Origin: an uncultured Eubacteriales bacterium
Lineage (GTDB): Bacteria > Bacillota > Clostridia > Christensenellales > Borkfalkiaceae
NCBI GenBank assembly: GCA_900545325.1
Contig: UQZE01000013.1
Span: 1-25,788 of the forward strand
Direction: 5' to 3'
Length of the DNA stretch: 25,788 nucleotides
This document shows, in pieces, positions 1 to 7,544 of this stretch. Numbering within the stretch: the stretch's first letter is position 1; each line of letters opens with the position of its first letter. The position numbers and the translations under genes are program-made. The notes beneath the pieces were generated by a model, which was given only the letters and a program-made list of their open reading frames with translations, was not told where the DNA came from and ran no database searches.

Positions 1-465
1 GATAAAGGGCTGGCTTTCGATGTCGCCCGTCGTTCCGCCGATCTCCGTTATAACCACGTCCGCACCCGACGTTTTTCCGACATTGTAGATAAAGGACTTG
101 ATCTCTCCCGTAATATGCGGAATGACCTGCACCGTCTGGCCGAGGTATTCGCCGTTTCGCTCCTTGTTGAGCACGTTCCAATAGACTTTGCCCGTGGTAA
201 GGTTGGAAAACTTATTGAGGTTTTCGTCTATAAAACGTTCGTAATGTCCGAGATCGAGGTCGGTTTCCGCGCCGTCCTCCGTCACGAAAACTTCCCCGTG
301 CTGATAGGGGCTCATGGTGCCGGGATCGATGTTGATATACGGGTCGAGTTTCTGCGCGGCGACCTTCAGCCCGCGCGCTTTCAAAAGCCTCCCGAGGCTC
401 GCCGCGGTGATGCCTTTGCCCAGCCCCGAAACGACGCCGCCCGTTACGAATACGTATTTTGCCAT
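1..465 (-). CDS. pyrG: CTP synthase, N-terminal part (runs off window)
   Basis: This is the amino-terminal 155 codons of CTP synthase, which makes CTP from UTP, ATP and glutamine in the cytosol. The reading frame is open to position 1, so the rest of the synthetase domain and the whole glutaminase domain lie outside. Visible hallmarks are the opening VFVTGGVVSGLGKGITAAS with its P-loop-like nucleotide site (about residues 5-23), DPYINIDPGTMSPYQHGEVF (41-60), the metal and UTP-site stretch TEDGAETDLDLGHYERF (62-78), and VQVIPHITGEIK (112-123) followed by ITEIGGTTGDIE (139-150). These match the family almost residue for residue. The ATG at 463-465 follows an AAGGAG ribosome binding site. The gene has its own sigma-A-like promoter at 496-524, so it is not part of the degV unit. 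I see no run of G at the predicted start of transcription of the kind used for CTP-sensed control in Bacillus pyrG. Confidence 0.97.
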   Translation of the reverse strand, partial: MAKYVFVTGGVVSGLGKGITAASLGRLLKARGLKVAAQKLDPYINIDPGTMSPYQHGEVFVTEDGAETDLDLGHYERFIDENLNKFSNLTTGKVYWNVLNKERNGEYLGQTVQVIPHITGEIKSFIYNVGKTSGADVVITEIGGTTGDIESQPFI

Positions 466-495
466 ACCCTTTTCTCCTTGATTTTTTACCTTTTT

Positions 496-524
496 ATTAT
501 AATCCTACCGCGCGCGGAGGGCAA
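496..524 (-). promoter_or_regulatory. Predicted sigma-A promoter of pyrG
   Basis: Read on the minus strand there is a -35 TTGCCC at 519-524 and a perfect -10 TATAAT at 496-501, separated by 17 nt. Transcription would start near 489, giving a leader of about 25 nt that contains the AAGGAG ribosome binding site. It lies just downstream of the degV terminator, as expected for an independent unit. The box match is direct; activity is inferred. Confidence 0.7.
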
Positions 525-573
525 GCGATCGGAAAATCGTTGTGATTATACTTTATATAAGGAGGGGTTAAGT

Positions 574-612
574 TTTTAAAATAAAAGCGCCGCGGAAAAG
601 TTTTTCCGCGGC
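574..612 (-). terminator. Rho-independent terminator after degV-family gene
   Basis: An inverted repeat with arms 589-599 and 602-612 (GCCGCGGAAAA and its complement) ends in a T-rich run at 574-586 when read on the minus strand. The full 11-bp pairing leaves too tight a loop, so a 9-bp stem with a 6-nt loop is more realistic. It starts 11 nt past the stop codon of the degV-family gene and closes that unit before the pyrG promoter. Confidence 0.85.
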
Positions 613-623
613 GGCAGAAACGT

Positions 624-1511
624 TTATTCTTCCCTCTTTTTGCCGAAAAAGAAAAGCGCGACCGTACCGGGGCCGGTATGCGAACCGATCGTGGTGCCTA
701 TATCGAAGATGCGGACCTTGCCCTTGAGCGCGGGAAACCGCTCCTCCGCAAGCTCCTTTACGGCGAGCGCGTCCGCCATGCAGGCGGCGTGCGAGATGTA
801 GCACCGACCGTCGTAAGCGGTGCCGTTATCCGCCGTGGCTTCCATCGCGTTCACGATCTCGCGGACGACTTTGTTCTTCGTGCGCACCTTTTTGCGGGGA
901 ATGAGCTTGCCCTTGTCGTCCATATTGAGCAGGGGACAGATGTTGAAAATCGTGCCGAACCACCCCGCGGCCTTGGAAATTCTCCCCCCGCGCACGTAAA
1001 ACGTGAGATCGGTCGAGAAAAACCAATGGTGCACGTTAAGCTTGTGTTCGTCCGCCCACGCCGCGACCTCCTCGATCGGTTTCCCCTCGTCGCGGAGATC
1101 GGCGAGCGCTTCCATCAGCAGGCCGTAGCCGGAGGACGCGCCGAGCGAATCGATCATGAATATCTTGCGTTCGGGGTACTTCGCCTGCAAGGTCTTTTTC
1201 GCGATGAGCGAGGAATTGTACGCGCCCGAAATCCCCGAAGAGAGCGCCACGTACAATATGTCCCGCCCCTCTTTGAGCCACGGTTCGAAAAACGTTTCGT
1301 ATTCGTCCGCGTTGATCTGCGAAGTCTTGGTAACGACGCCGCGCGTCATCGCCGCGTAAAATTCGTCGTAGGGCATGCTTTGTCCGAGATCGTCCACATG
1401 TTCCACGCCGTCCATAAAATAATGAAAGGGAATATATTCGATATCCCTTTCGCGCAGACGTCCGGCGGAAAGATCCGCGGTGGAACCGCAGCAGAGCACA
1501 AAGTTCTTCAT
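624..1511 (-). CDS. DegV family fatty-acid-binding protein
   Basis: A 295-residue cytosolic protein of the DegV family. Characterised members bind a fatty acid; some act as FakB carriers that present exogenous fatty acids to the kinase FakA. The full set of family blocks is visible: CGSTADL near the N-terminus, the TSQ motif, YVALSSGISGAYNSS, the MIDSLGASSGYGLLM segment, GGRISKAAGWFGTIFNICP and the C-terminal IGTTIGSHTGPGTVALFFFG. Length is normal for the family. I chose the ATG at 1509-1511 because GAGGTG at 1518-1523 is an appropriate ribosome binding site; the in-frame GTG three codons upstream lies inside that site. No fakA is adjacent, so the lipid partner and precise role are not shown here. 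The gene has its own predicted promoter and terminator and an unusual box array upstream. Confidence 0.92.
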   Translation of the reverse strand: MKNFVLCCGSTADLSAGRLRERDIEYIPFHYFMDGVEHVDDLGQSMPYDEFYAAMTRGVVTKTSQINADEYETFFEPWLKEGRDILYVALSSGISGAYNSSLIAKKTLQAKYPERKIFMIDSLGASSGYGLLMEALADLRDEGKPIEEVAAWADEHKLNVHHWFFSTDLTFYVRGGRISKAAGWFGTIFNICPLLNMDDKGKLIPRKKVRTKNKVVREIVNAMEATADNGTAYDGRCYISHAACMADALAVKELAEERFPALKGKVRIFDIGTTIGSHTGPGTVALFFFGKKREE

Positions 1512-1550
1512 ATAAAACACCTCGTTGTAATTTTTACTGATTTTAATCCC

Positions 1551-1579
1551 ATTTTATGCCGGAAAGGGGCAAAAATCAA
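1551..1579 (-). promoter_or_regulatory. Predicted promoter of the degV-family gene
   Basis: On the minus strand, -35 TTGATT (1574-1579) and -10 TAAAAT (1551-1556) are spaced by 17 nt. Transcription would start near 1544, leaving a leader of about 33 nt with the GAGGTG ribosome binding site. A GTAGA box (1580-1584) directly abuts the -35 element, linking this promoter to the box array described separately. Confidence 0.55.
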
Positions 1580-1678
1580 TCTACAAGGCGTTTTTTTCAC
1601 TATACGCTTGTACCTTTTCAAGTAGAATGGATAAATTTTTCTCTACGGACGAAAAACGCACTCTACCGGGAGTAGAAT
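1580..1678. promoter_or_regulatory. Phased TCTAC/GTAGA box array, candidate operator
   Basis: The pentamer TCTAC or its complement GTAGA occurs five times in 97 bp upstream of the degV-family promoter, at 1580, 1622 (complement), 1642, 1662 and 1672 (complement). The last four begin exactly 20, 20 and 10 bp apart, which puts them on one helix face. Flanks are also shared: AGTAGAAT at 1621 and 1671, CTCTAC followed by one base and G at 1641 and 1661. The 1662 and 1672 copies form a dyad around 1669. No regulator gene is in the window. The repeats are seen directly; operator function is inferred. Confidence 0.4.
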
Positions 1679-1693
1679 CGTACCGTGTAAGGC

Positions 1694-1720
1694 AAATTAA
1701 AAACCGCCGTGCGGCGGTTT
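1694..1720 (-). terminator. Intrinsic terminator of the pgcA-CDF unit, possibly bidirectional
   Basis: A perfect 8-bp inverted repeat with arms AAACCGCC (1701-1708) and GGCGGTTT (1713-1720) and a 4-nt loop is followed on the minus strand by a T-rich run at 1694-1703. It lies about 115 nt past the CDF stop codon. The plus strand also has T-rich sequence after the stem, so it could work in both directions. Confidence 0.75.
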
Positions 1721-1757
1721 TCGTCGTTTGGTCGCAGCGCGGCGTTTTCGCGCCCCC

Positions 1758-1819
1758 GCGTTTTGATAAAACGCCCTCCGCTTTCCGCAGAAAGGCGCGT
1801 AAGGCGGCGCCTTTCTGCG
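1758..1819. other. Two further hairpins between CDF and terminator
   Basis: Two more inverted repeats precede the terminator in the CDF 3' untranslated region. One has 7-bp arms at 1758-1764 and 1768-1774 (GCGTTTT and AAAACGC). The other has 13-bp arms at 1786-1798 and 1807-1819 with an 8-nt loop. Neither is directly followed by a T-tract on the minus strand. They may stabilise the transcript end or act as weak terminators. With the box array and promoter they account for most of the 323-nt gap 1512-1834, in which I see no coding region. Confidence 0.5.
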
Positions 1820-1834
1820 CCGAACGGATAAACG

Positions 1835-2962
1835 TCATTGTTTTTCCACGTAGACGACGGGAGCATAACGCCCGTCCTCCATTGCGGATATTTTTTCCGC
1901 GATCCTGCCCGCGACTTCGGTTTCGTCCAGTTTGTCGTCGAACGGTATGGCCACTTCGAAAATGAGGTTGGTCTTGTTCGGCCCCGCGACCATGCGGAAA
2001 TCGTGCACGCCGAAACGGCCGTCGATATTCTTTACAAGTTCCTCCACGCGGGCGCGCATCTCGTCCACCGCGGGATCGTCCACCACTATGGGATCGAGGT
2101 GCCCGGTAAGCGAAATGCCCGTTTCCCGCGCGAATTCCCGCTCGATCTCGTCCACGATCTCGTGCGAGGCAAGCACGTCTACGGAAGCGTCCAGTTCGAT
2201 GTGCGCGCTGGCGAAGTATTTGTTCGGCCCGTAGCTGTACACGCTGACGTCATGCACGCCGAGCACGCCCTCGTGCGCGAGGATGCGGCTCTTTATCTTT
2301 TCCACGATTTCGGGATCGGGCGCCTGCCCGATGAGCTTGGACATGGTGCTTTTCAATATCCCCACGCCCGTCCACGCGACGAAAAGAGCGACGAGCAAAC
2401 CCGCGTAACCGTCGAGATCGACGCCCGTAAACCTGCTAACGATCAGCGAAACAAGCACCGCCGCGGTCGCCGCGCAGTCCGAAAGACTGTCTTTCGAAAC
2501 GGCGTTCAGCACGTCGGAACCGAGTTTTTTGGAAAGCGCGCGCATATAGAGAAACATACCGAGCTTGACGGCGATCGACAGGACGAGCACGCCCAGCACG
2601 AGATAGGAAAATTCCGCCCCCGCGGGCGATATGATCTTGCCAACCGACTCCCGCCCCAGTTCGAAAGCGATCACCAAAATGAGAAAGGCCACGATCATCG
2701 AGGCGATGTACTCTATCCGCTGATGCCCGAACGGGTGTTCCTTGTCGGCGGGTTTCGCCGCCATCTTGAAAGAGATAAAGGAAACGGCGCCGCTGCCGCA
2801 GTCCGAAAGGTTGTTCAGTCCGTCGGCCAGCACGGAAACCGCGCCGAATGCCGCCCCCGCGGCTATCTTGCCCGCAGCCAGCGCCACGTTGCAGCAGATG
2901 CCGACCAGCGAACCGATCTTGCCGTATCTTTCGCGCGTTTTTTCGTCGAGCGCGGCTTTCAT
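1835..2962 (-). CDS. Cation diffusion facilitator (CDF) metal exporter, Mn-type residues
   Basis: A 375-residue inner-membrane transporter of the CDF family, which exports divalent metals in exchange for protons. About six hydrophobic segments occupy residues 16-210. The first metal motif LADGLNNLSD places N50 and D54 where zinc transporters have HxxxD, and helix five carries D158xxxD162 instead of HxxxD. NxxxD plus DxxxD is the pattern associated with manganese exporters, so Mn(II) is my favoured substrate. The loop motif HPFGHQRIE (76-84) is typical. The cytosolic tail holds two copies of the dimerisation fold, each with GVHD followed by GPNK. The ATG at 2960-2962 overlaps the mutase TGA (ATGA), implying translational coupling; a longer in-frame start at 3025 would lie deep inside the mutase gene and is unlikely. 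Family call is firm, metal specificity inferred. Confidence 0.93.
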   Translation of the reverse strand: MKAALDEKTRERYGKIGSLVGICCNVALAAGKIAAGAAFGAVSVLADGLNNLSDCGSGAVSFISFKMAAKPADKEHPFGHQRIEYIASMIVAFLILVIAFELGRESVGKIISPAGAEFSYLVLGVLVLSIAVKLGMFLYMRALSKKLGSDVLNAVSKDSLSDCAATAAVLVSLIVSRFTGVDLDGYAGLLVALFVAWTGVGILKSTMSKLIGQAPDPEIVEKIKSRILAHEGVLGVHDVSVYSYGPNKYFASAHIELDASVDVLASHEIVDEIEREFARETGISLTGHLDPIVVDDPAVDEMRARVEELVKNIDGRFGVHDFRMVAGPNKTNLIFEVAIPFDDKLDETEVAGRIAEKISAMEDGRYAPVVYVEKQ

Positions 2963-4608
2963 AACCGCGATTTCACAAAACTTTCCACGGCGGCGAATTT
3001 CTCCGCCGCGTCCTTTCCTCCGCAAACCGTGGCGTAAATTTTTACGAGCGGTTCGGTGCCCGAAGGACGCATCACCACGCCGCTGCCGTCCGCAAGATCG
3101 AAGGAAAGCACGTTGGACTTCGGAAGCCCCGTCTTTCCGCTGTCCAGATAGTCGGTAACTTTCACCACTTCCGAACCGCCGATCTCCGCGGGAGCGCCGT
3201 CGCGCAGTTCCTGCATGAGCTTTCTGATCTTTCCGCTGCCCTCCGCGCCCGCGAACTCGTAGGTGAAGAGCTTATGCGCGTAACGGCCGTATTCCGCGTA
3301 CAGCTCGTTCAAACGGACGACCAGCGTCTTGCCCTGCTTTTTATATTCGTTCGCCATACCCGCGATGGCGAGCGCCGCCACCACGGCGTCCTTATCGCGA
3401 ACCTGCGTGCCGAGAAGGTAGCCGTAGCTCTCCTCGAAACCGAGCAAAAATCTGTCCGCCTCGCCCTTCTTTTCGAGCAGTCCGATCTGTTCTCCGATAT
3501 ATTTGAAGCCCGTAAGCACGTTGATTACGGAAGCGCCGTATTTTTTTGCCACGGCGTCCGCCATCTTCGTGGTAACGATTGTCTTTACGATAACGTATTT
3601 TGAGGTGTCTTTCCCCGCGCGGCGCGCCTTTTCCAGCAGGAAATCGGTCAGAAGAACGCCCACTTCGTTGCCCGTGAGCAGCTTATATCCGCCGTTGTCG
3701 CGCACGGCTATGCCCACCCTGTCCGCGTCGGGATCGGTGGCGAGCAGCAGATCGCTGCCGTTTTCTTCAGCCGTTTTCAGTCCCAGCGCGAGCGCCTCGC
3801 TCTTTTCGGGGTTTGGATAGGGGCAGGTGGGGAAATTACCGTCCGGCGCGCATTGCTCCCGCACGAGCGTCAGCTCCTCGACGCCCTCCTCCCGCAGAAG
3901 TTTGGGAATGATGCGGTATCCCGTGCCGTTGAGCGCGGAATACGTGAGTTTCAGCCCCTTTACGTCGGCTTTTACGATATTTTTCACGCCCGCGAGATAC
4001 TTTTCCTCCACCGTGTCCGCACACAGGGTTATCGTTCCCGCCGCGAGATATTCATCAAAGGTCTTTTCCGCGGCGAGGAAATAAGGCACTTTCGAGATGT
4101 AACCGGATATTTCCTTGGCGGCCGCGTCCACGATCTGGCAGCCCTCGCCGTTGTATACTTTGTAGCCGTTGTATTTCGCGGGGTTGTGGCTGGCCGTTAC
4201 CATAACGCCCATGTCGCATTTTTCCTCGCGCGTCAGAAAGGACAAAAACGGCGTCGGCATGAGTTCTTTCACAATGACGACTTCTATCCCCTGCGAGGCG
4301 AACGTTTCCGCCGCCGTTTTCGCGAAGAGTTCGGAATTGATGCGGCTGTCGTAACTTACGGCGATCTTTTTGAGGCCGTGCGCCCGCATGTAGTCCGCCA
4401 CGCCGCGGCTGGCCCGCGCGATGGTGTAGATATTCAGACAGTTGGTGCCCACGCCGAGAATCCCGCGCAGTCCGCCCGTGCCGAATTCCAGATGTTTGTA
4501 AAATCTGTCTTCGAGTTCCTTTTTATCGGTCAAAATCCCTTTGAGTTCGGCCGACAGCGTTTCGTCCTTGACGTTTTCCTGCCATTCCTTTACGATATCT
4601 TCCAGCAT
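2959..4608 (-). CDS. pgcA: Alpha-D-phosphohexomutase (phosphoglucomutase/phosphomannomutase)
   Basis: A 549-residue cytosolic enzyme that interconverts glucose-6-phosphate and glucose-1-phosphate, and possibly the mannose phosphates, feeding UDP-glucose and envelope polymer synthesis. All four superfamily landmarks are present: the catalytic phosphoserine in TASHNPAKYNGYK (Ser140), the magnesium site ATDPDADRVG (DPDADR 292-297), the sugar-specificity loop GFEESYG (390-396), and the phosphate-binding RPSGTEPLVKIY near the C-terminus. The N-terminal EFGTGGLRG (41-49) is typical of the PgcA/PGM2-like branch. I take the ATG at 4606-4608 as the start because GGAG precedes it and because upstream in-frame codons overlap the -35 and -10 of its own promoter. 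It is first in a two-gene unit with the CDF exporter. The gene symbol reflects similarity to Bacillus PgcA and is less certain than the family. Confidence 0.93.
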   Translation of the reverse strand: MLEDIVKEWQENVKDETLSAELKGILTDKKELEDRFYKHLEFGTGGLRGILGVGTNCLNIYTIARASRGVADYMRAHGLKKIAVSYDSRINSELFAKTAAETFASQGIEVVIVKELMPTPFLSFLTREEKCDMGVMVTASHNPAKYNGYKVYNGEGCQIVDAAAKEISGYISKVPYFLAAEKTFDEYLAAGTITLCADTVEEKYLAGVKNIVKADVKGLKLTYSALNGTGYRIIPKLLREEGVEELTLVREQCAPDGNFPTCPYPNPEKSEALALGLKTAEENGSDLLLATDPDADRVGIAVRDNGGYKLLTGNEVGVLLTDFLLEKARRAGKDTSKYVIVKTIVTTKMADAVAKKYGASVINVLTGFKYIGEQIGLLEKKGEADRFLLGFEESYGYLLGTQVRDKDAVVAALAIAGMANEYKKQGKTLVVRLNELYAEYGRYAHKLFTYEFAGAEGSGKIRKLMQELRDGAPAEIGGSEVVKVTDYLDSGKTGLPKSNVLSFDLADGSGVVMRPSGTEPLVKIYATVCGGKDAAEKFAAVESFVKSRL

Positions 4609-4633
4609 AACGATACTCCGAAAAAAATTATTC

Positions 4634-4645
4634 GCCCCTTGGGGC
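4634..4645. promoter_or_regulatory. Short inverted repeat at the pgcA transcription start
   Basis: GCCCC and GGGGC separated by two bases sit where transcription from the adjacent promoter should begin (near 4645). On the RNA it would give a 5'-terminal 4-bp stem with tetraloop CAAG, followed after a few bases by a run of seven U. It could be an operator or a 5' stabilising hairpin; the stem is too short for a confident attenuator. Confidence 0.3.
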
Positions 4646-4651
4646 AATTCG

Positions 4652-4680
4652 ATTATATTACAAATTCCGCCCGTTGTCAA
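4652..4680 (-). promoter_or_regulatory. Consensus sigma-A promoter of pgcA-CDF
   Basis: On the minus strand there is a perfect -35 TTGACA at 4675-4680 and a perfect -10 TATAAT at 4652-4657 with exactly 17 nt between them. It lies between the terminator of the upstream operon and the pgcA ribosome binding site, giving a leader of about 37 nt. Such a full match suggests strong, largely constitutive transcription. Confidence 0.88.
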
Positions 4681-4683
4681 CTT

Positions 4684-4715
4684 AAAAAAAGCCGCCCCGC
4701 AAATGCGCGGGGCGG
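4684..4715 (-). terminator. Strong Rho-independent terminator of the protease-Opp operon
   Basis: A 9-bp G+C-only stem (arms 4692-4700 and 4707-4715, CCGCCCCGC and its complement) with a 6-nt loop is followed on the minus strand by seven T at 4684-4690. It starts 15 nt after the stop of the 84-residue gene. It is the first convincing terminator downstream of the LRR, protease and opp genes, so it marks the end of that transcription unit. Confidence 0.93.
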
Positions 4716-4729
4716 AAGAAAGCGGATCG

Positions 4730-4984
4730 TTAAAACGACCAGCCGTTAAGCCATAAATACGTGAGGAGAACGCAAAGGCCGAATCCCGCGAGCGTGGCGA
4801 GCACGCGCGGAAGATAAGCCAGATACCCCGCGCGCATCATGGCGCGGAGTTCCTTTTTCGTAGGCTTGTCCTCCTCGTTGACCTTTTTATCCCTGGTCGG
4901 ATTGTACCAGGGCATTCCCTCAACGTTCATTTCCGCGATCGTCCGTCCGTCGTCGTAATCGGGCGTTTTTGTCTTTCTCTTCAT
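4730..4984 (-). CDS. Small single-TM protein at the end of the opp operon
   Basis: An 84-residue protein of unknown function. The N-terminal half is hydrophilic and carries the striking stretch DDGRTIAEMNVEGMPWY (about residues 11-27), then a lysine/glutamate-rich segment. One hydrophobic helix follows (about residues 57-80, YLPRVLATLAGFGLCVLLTYLW). Positive charge before the helix predicts the N-terminus inside the cell. Small membrane proteins opening with DDGRTIA-like motifs exist in Clostridia as far as I remember, but I cannot assign a role. The AGGAG ribosome binding site overlaps the end of oppF and only 4 nt separate the two genes, so translation is probably linked. Its position as last gene before the operon terminator suggests a transporter accessory or assembly factor, but this rests on context alone. 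Confidence 0.85.
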   Translation of the reverse strand: MKRKTKTPDYDDGRTIAEMNVEGMPWYNPTRDKKVNEEDKPTKKELRAMMRAGYLAYLPRVLATLAGFGLCVLLTYLWLNGWSF

Positions 4985-4988
4985 GCTA

Positions 4989-6148
<1,160 letters not shown>

Positions 6149-6152
<4 letters not shown>

Positions 6153-7540
6153 TTCGCGGCCTCCTTTGCCTCGTCGTAAAGATAGCACGCCACGCTGTGC
6201 GTGGGGCTGACCTGTACGAGCGGGGGATATTTGCCGTTGCATACTTCCTTGCAGCGTTCGCAGCGGTCTTTAAAGTAGCAGTAGTCGGGCATGTCGATCG
6301 GATTCGGAACCTGTCCCTTTATGCTGTACAGCCATTCGATATCCTTGTTGAGCACGGGTTTGCTCTTCTGCAGACCGACGGTATACGGGTGCATCGGGCG
6401 GTCGAAAATGTCCTCCACCGTGCCCTTTTCGATGACGCGCCCCGCGTACATGACGACCACGTAATCCGCCATGCCCGCAATGACGCCCAGATCGTGCGTG
6501 ATGAGCATGATGGAACCGTTGATCTTCTGCTTGATTTCTTTCAGCAGGTCGAGCACCTGCGCCTGAATGGTAACGTCCAGCGCGGTGGTCGGTTCGTCCG
6601 CGATAATGAGCTTTGGGTTGCAGGCCAGCGCCATGGCGATCATGACGCGCTGGCGCATACCGCCCGAAAGTTCGTGCGGGTAACGCGTGTAAACGTTTTC
6701 GGGCATCGCAATGCCCACGAGCGTCAGCATCTCTACGGAACGCTTTTTCGCAAGCGCCTTGTCCGCCCCCGGCGTGTGCAGCAATACCACTTCGTCGAGC
6801 TGGTTGCCTATGGTGAAGAGCGGGTTCAGACTGGTCATCGGCTCCTGGAATATCATGGATATTTCCTTGCCGCGGATCCGCCGCATTTCGTTCATAGGCA
6901 TTTTCGCTATGTCGAAAGTCTTATCCTCCGTTTCAAACGCGGGGAAACCGTTGCCGTCGAGCGCCTGTACGTTTTTCATTTTCGGCGTGCCGTCCTTTTC
7001 GAGCACGGGACGGCCTTTTTTGTCGAGCACGGGTTCTTTTTTTATGACTTTCTGCCCGTCCTTTTCCTCATATTCCCAAACGGGAACGGGACGGCCTTCT
7101 TCATCGCGCTTGTAATCCTGCGAGCAGAAACGGATAGAACCTTCCACGATCTGCCCCTGCGGGGCCTGCACCAGCTGCATCACCGAAAGCGATGTAACGG
7201 ACTTGCCGCAGCCCGATTCGCCGACCACGCCGACGACCGAGCCTTTCGGCACTTCGAAGGAAACGCCGTTGACAGATTTTGCCACGCCCGCGTCCGTAAA
7301 GAAATAAGTGTGCAGGTTTTCGATTTCAAGGATATTGTCCTTGTTTTTCATCTCGGTGAGATATTCCTGCTCGGGAACGTGTTTTCTCTTCTTTTTGCGT
7401 TCGTACTCGCGCGTAACGCGCATGTTTTCGTGCGCGATACGGCGCGCCTCCTTACCCGAAATATAGTGCGGATCGTTTTTATGCGTAACGCGCTCGTACC
7501 ATTCTTTCAGGCGCAAAGTGATCTTCTTTTTCTTTTCCAT
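6149..7540 (-). CDS. oppD: Oligopeptide ABC transporter ATP-binding protein OppD (enlarged)
   Basis: The second ATPase of the importer, 463 residues, against roughly 330-360 for usual OppD. Core motifs are intact: Walker A GESGCGKS (107-114), Q-loop IFQEPMTSLNP (230-240), signature LSGGMRQR (291-298), Walker B LIIADEP (311-317), H-loop LITHD with His349, and a C-terminal cysteine group (YCYFKDRCERCKEVC). Two additions explain the length. There is a very basic N-terminal extension of about 66 residues (KKKK, then ERKKKRK). A hydrophilic insertion at about 143-210 between Walker A and the Q-loop repeats short units such as EEGRPVP, KKGRPVL, KDGTPKM and GNGFPAF. Four nt separate it from oppC, whose last codons supply the GAGGTAG ribosome binding site. 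Catalytic competence looks intact; the role of the additions is unknown. Confidence 0.93.
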
Positions 7541-7544
7541 GGGG

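Noticed and set aside
678..1625. Long plus-strand open frame opposite the degV-family gene
   Set aside because: It is antisense to a clear family member, is rich in Arg and His as expected for a G+C-rich shadow frame, and has no recognisable domain.
2963..3025. Upstream start for the CDF protein at 3025
   Set aside because: It would overlap 67 nt of the mutase gene and add a basic segment without family support. The ATGA overlap start is better.
1838..3037. 399-codon plus-strand open frame opposite the CDF gene
   Set aside because: Shadow frame: Arg/His-rich composition, no family motif, complete overlap with a well-supported transporter.
4609..4680. Upstream start for the phosphohexomutase at 4680
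   Set aside because: The extra 24 codons cover the -35 and -10 of its own promoter. The ATG at 4606-4608 has a GGAG site and begins the conserved protein.
6153..6242. Upstream start for OppF at 6242
   Set aside because: It would lie inside oppD. The ATG overlapping the oppD stop has GGAGG and fits the family N-terminus.
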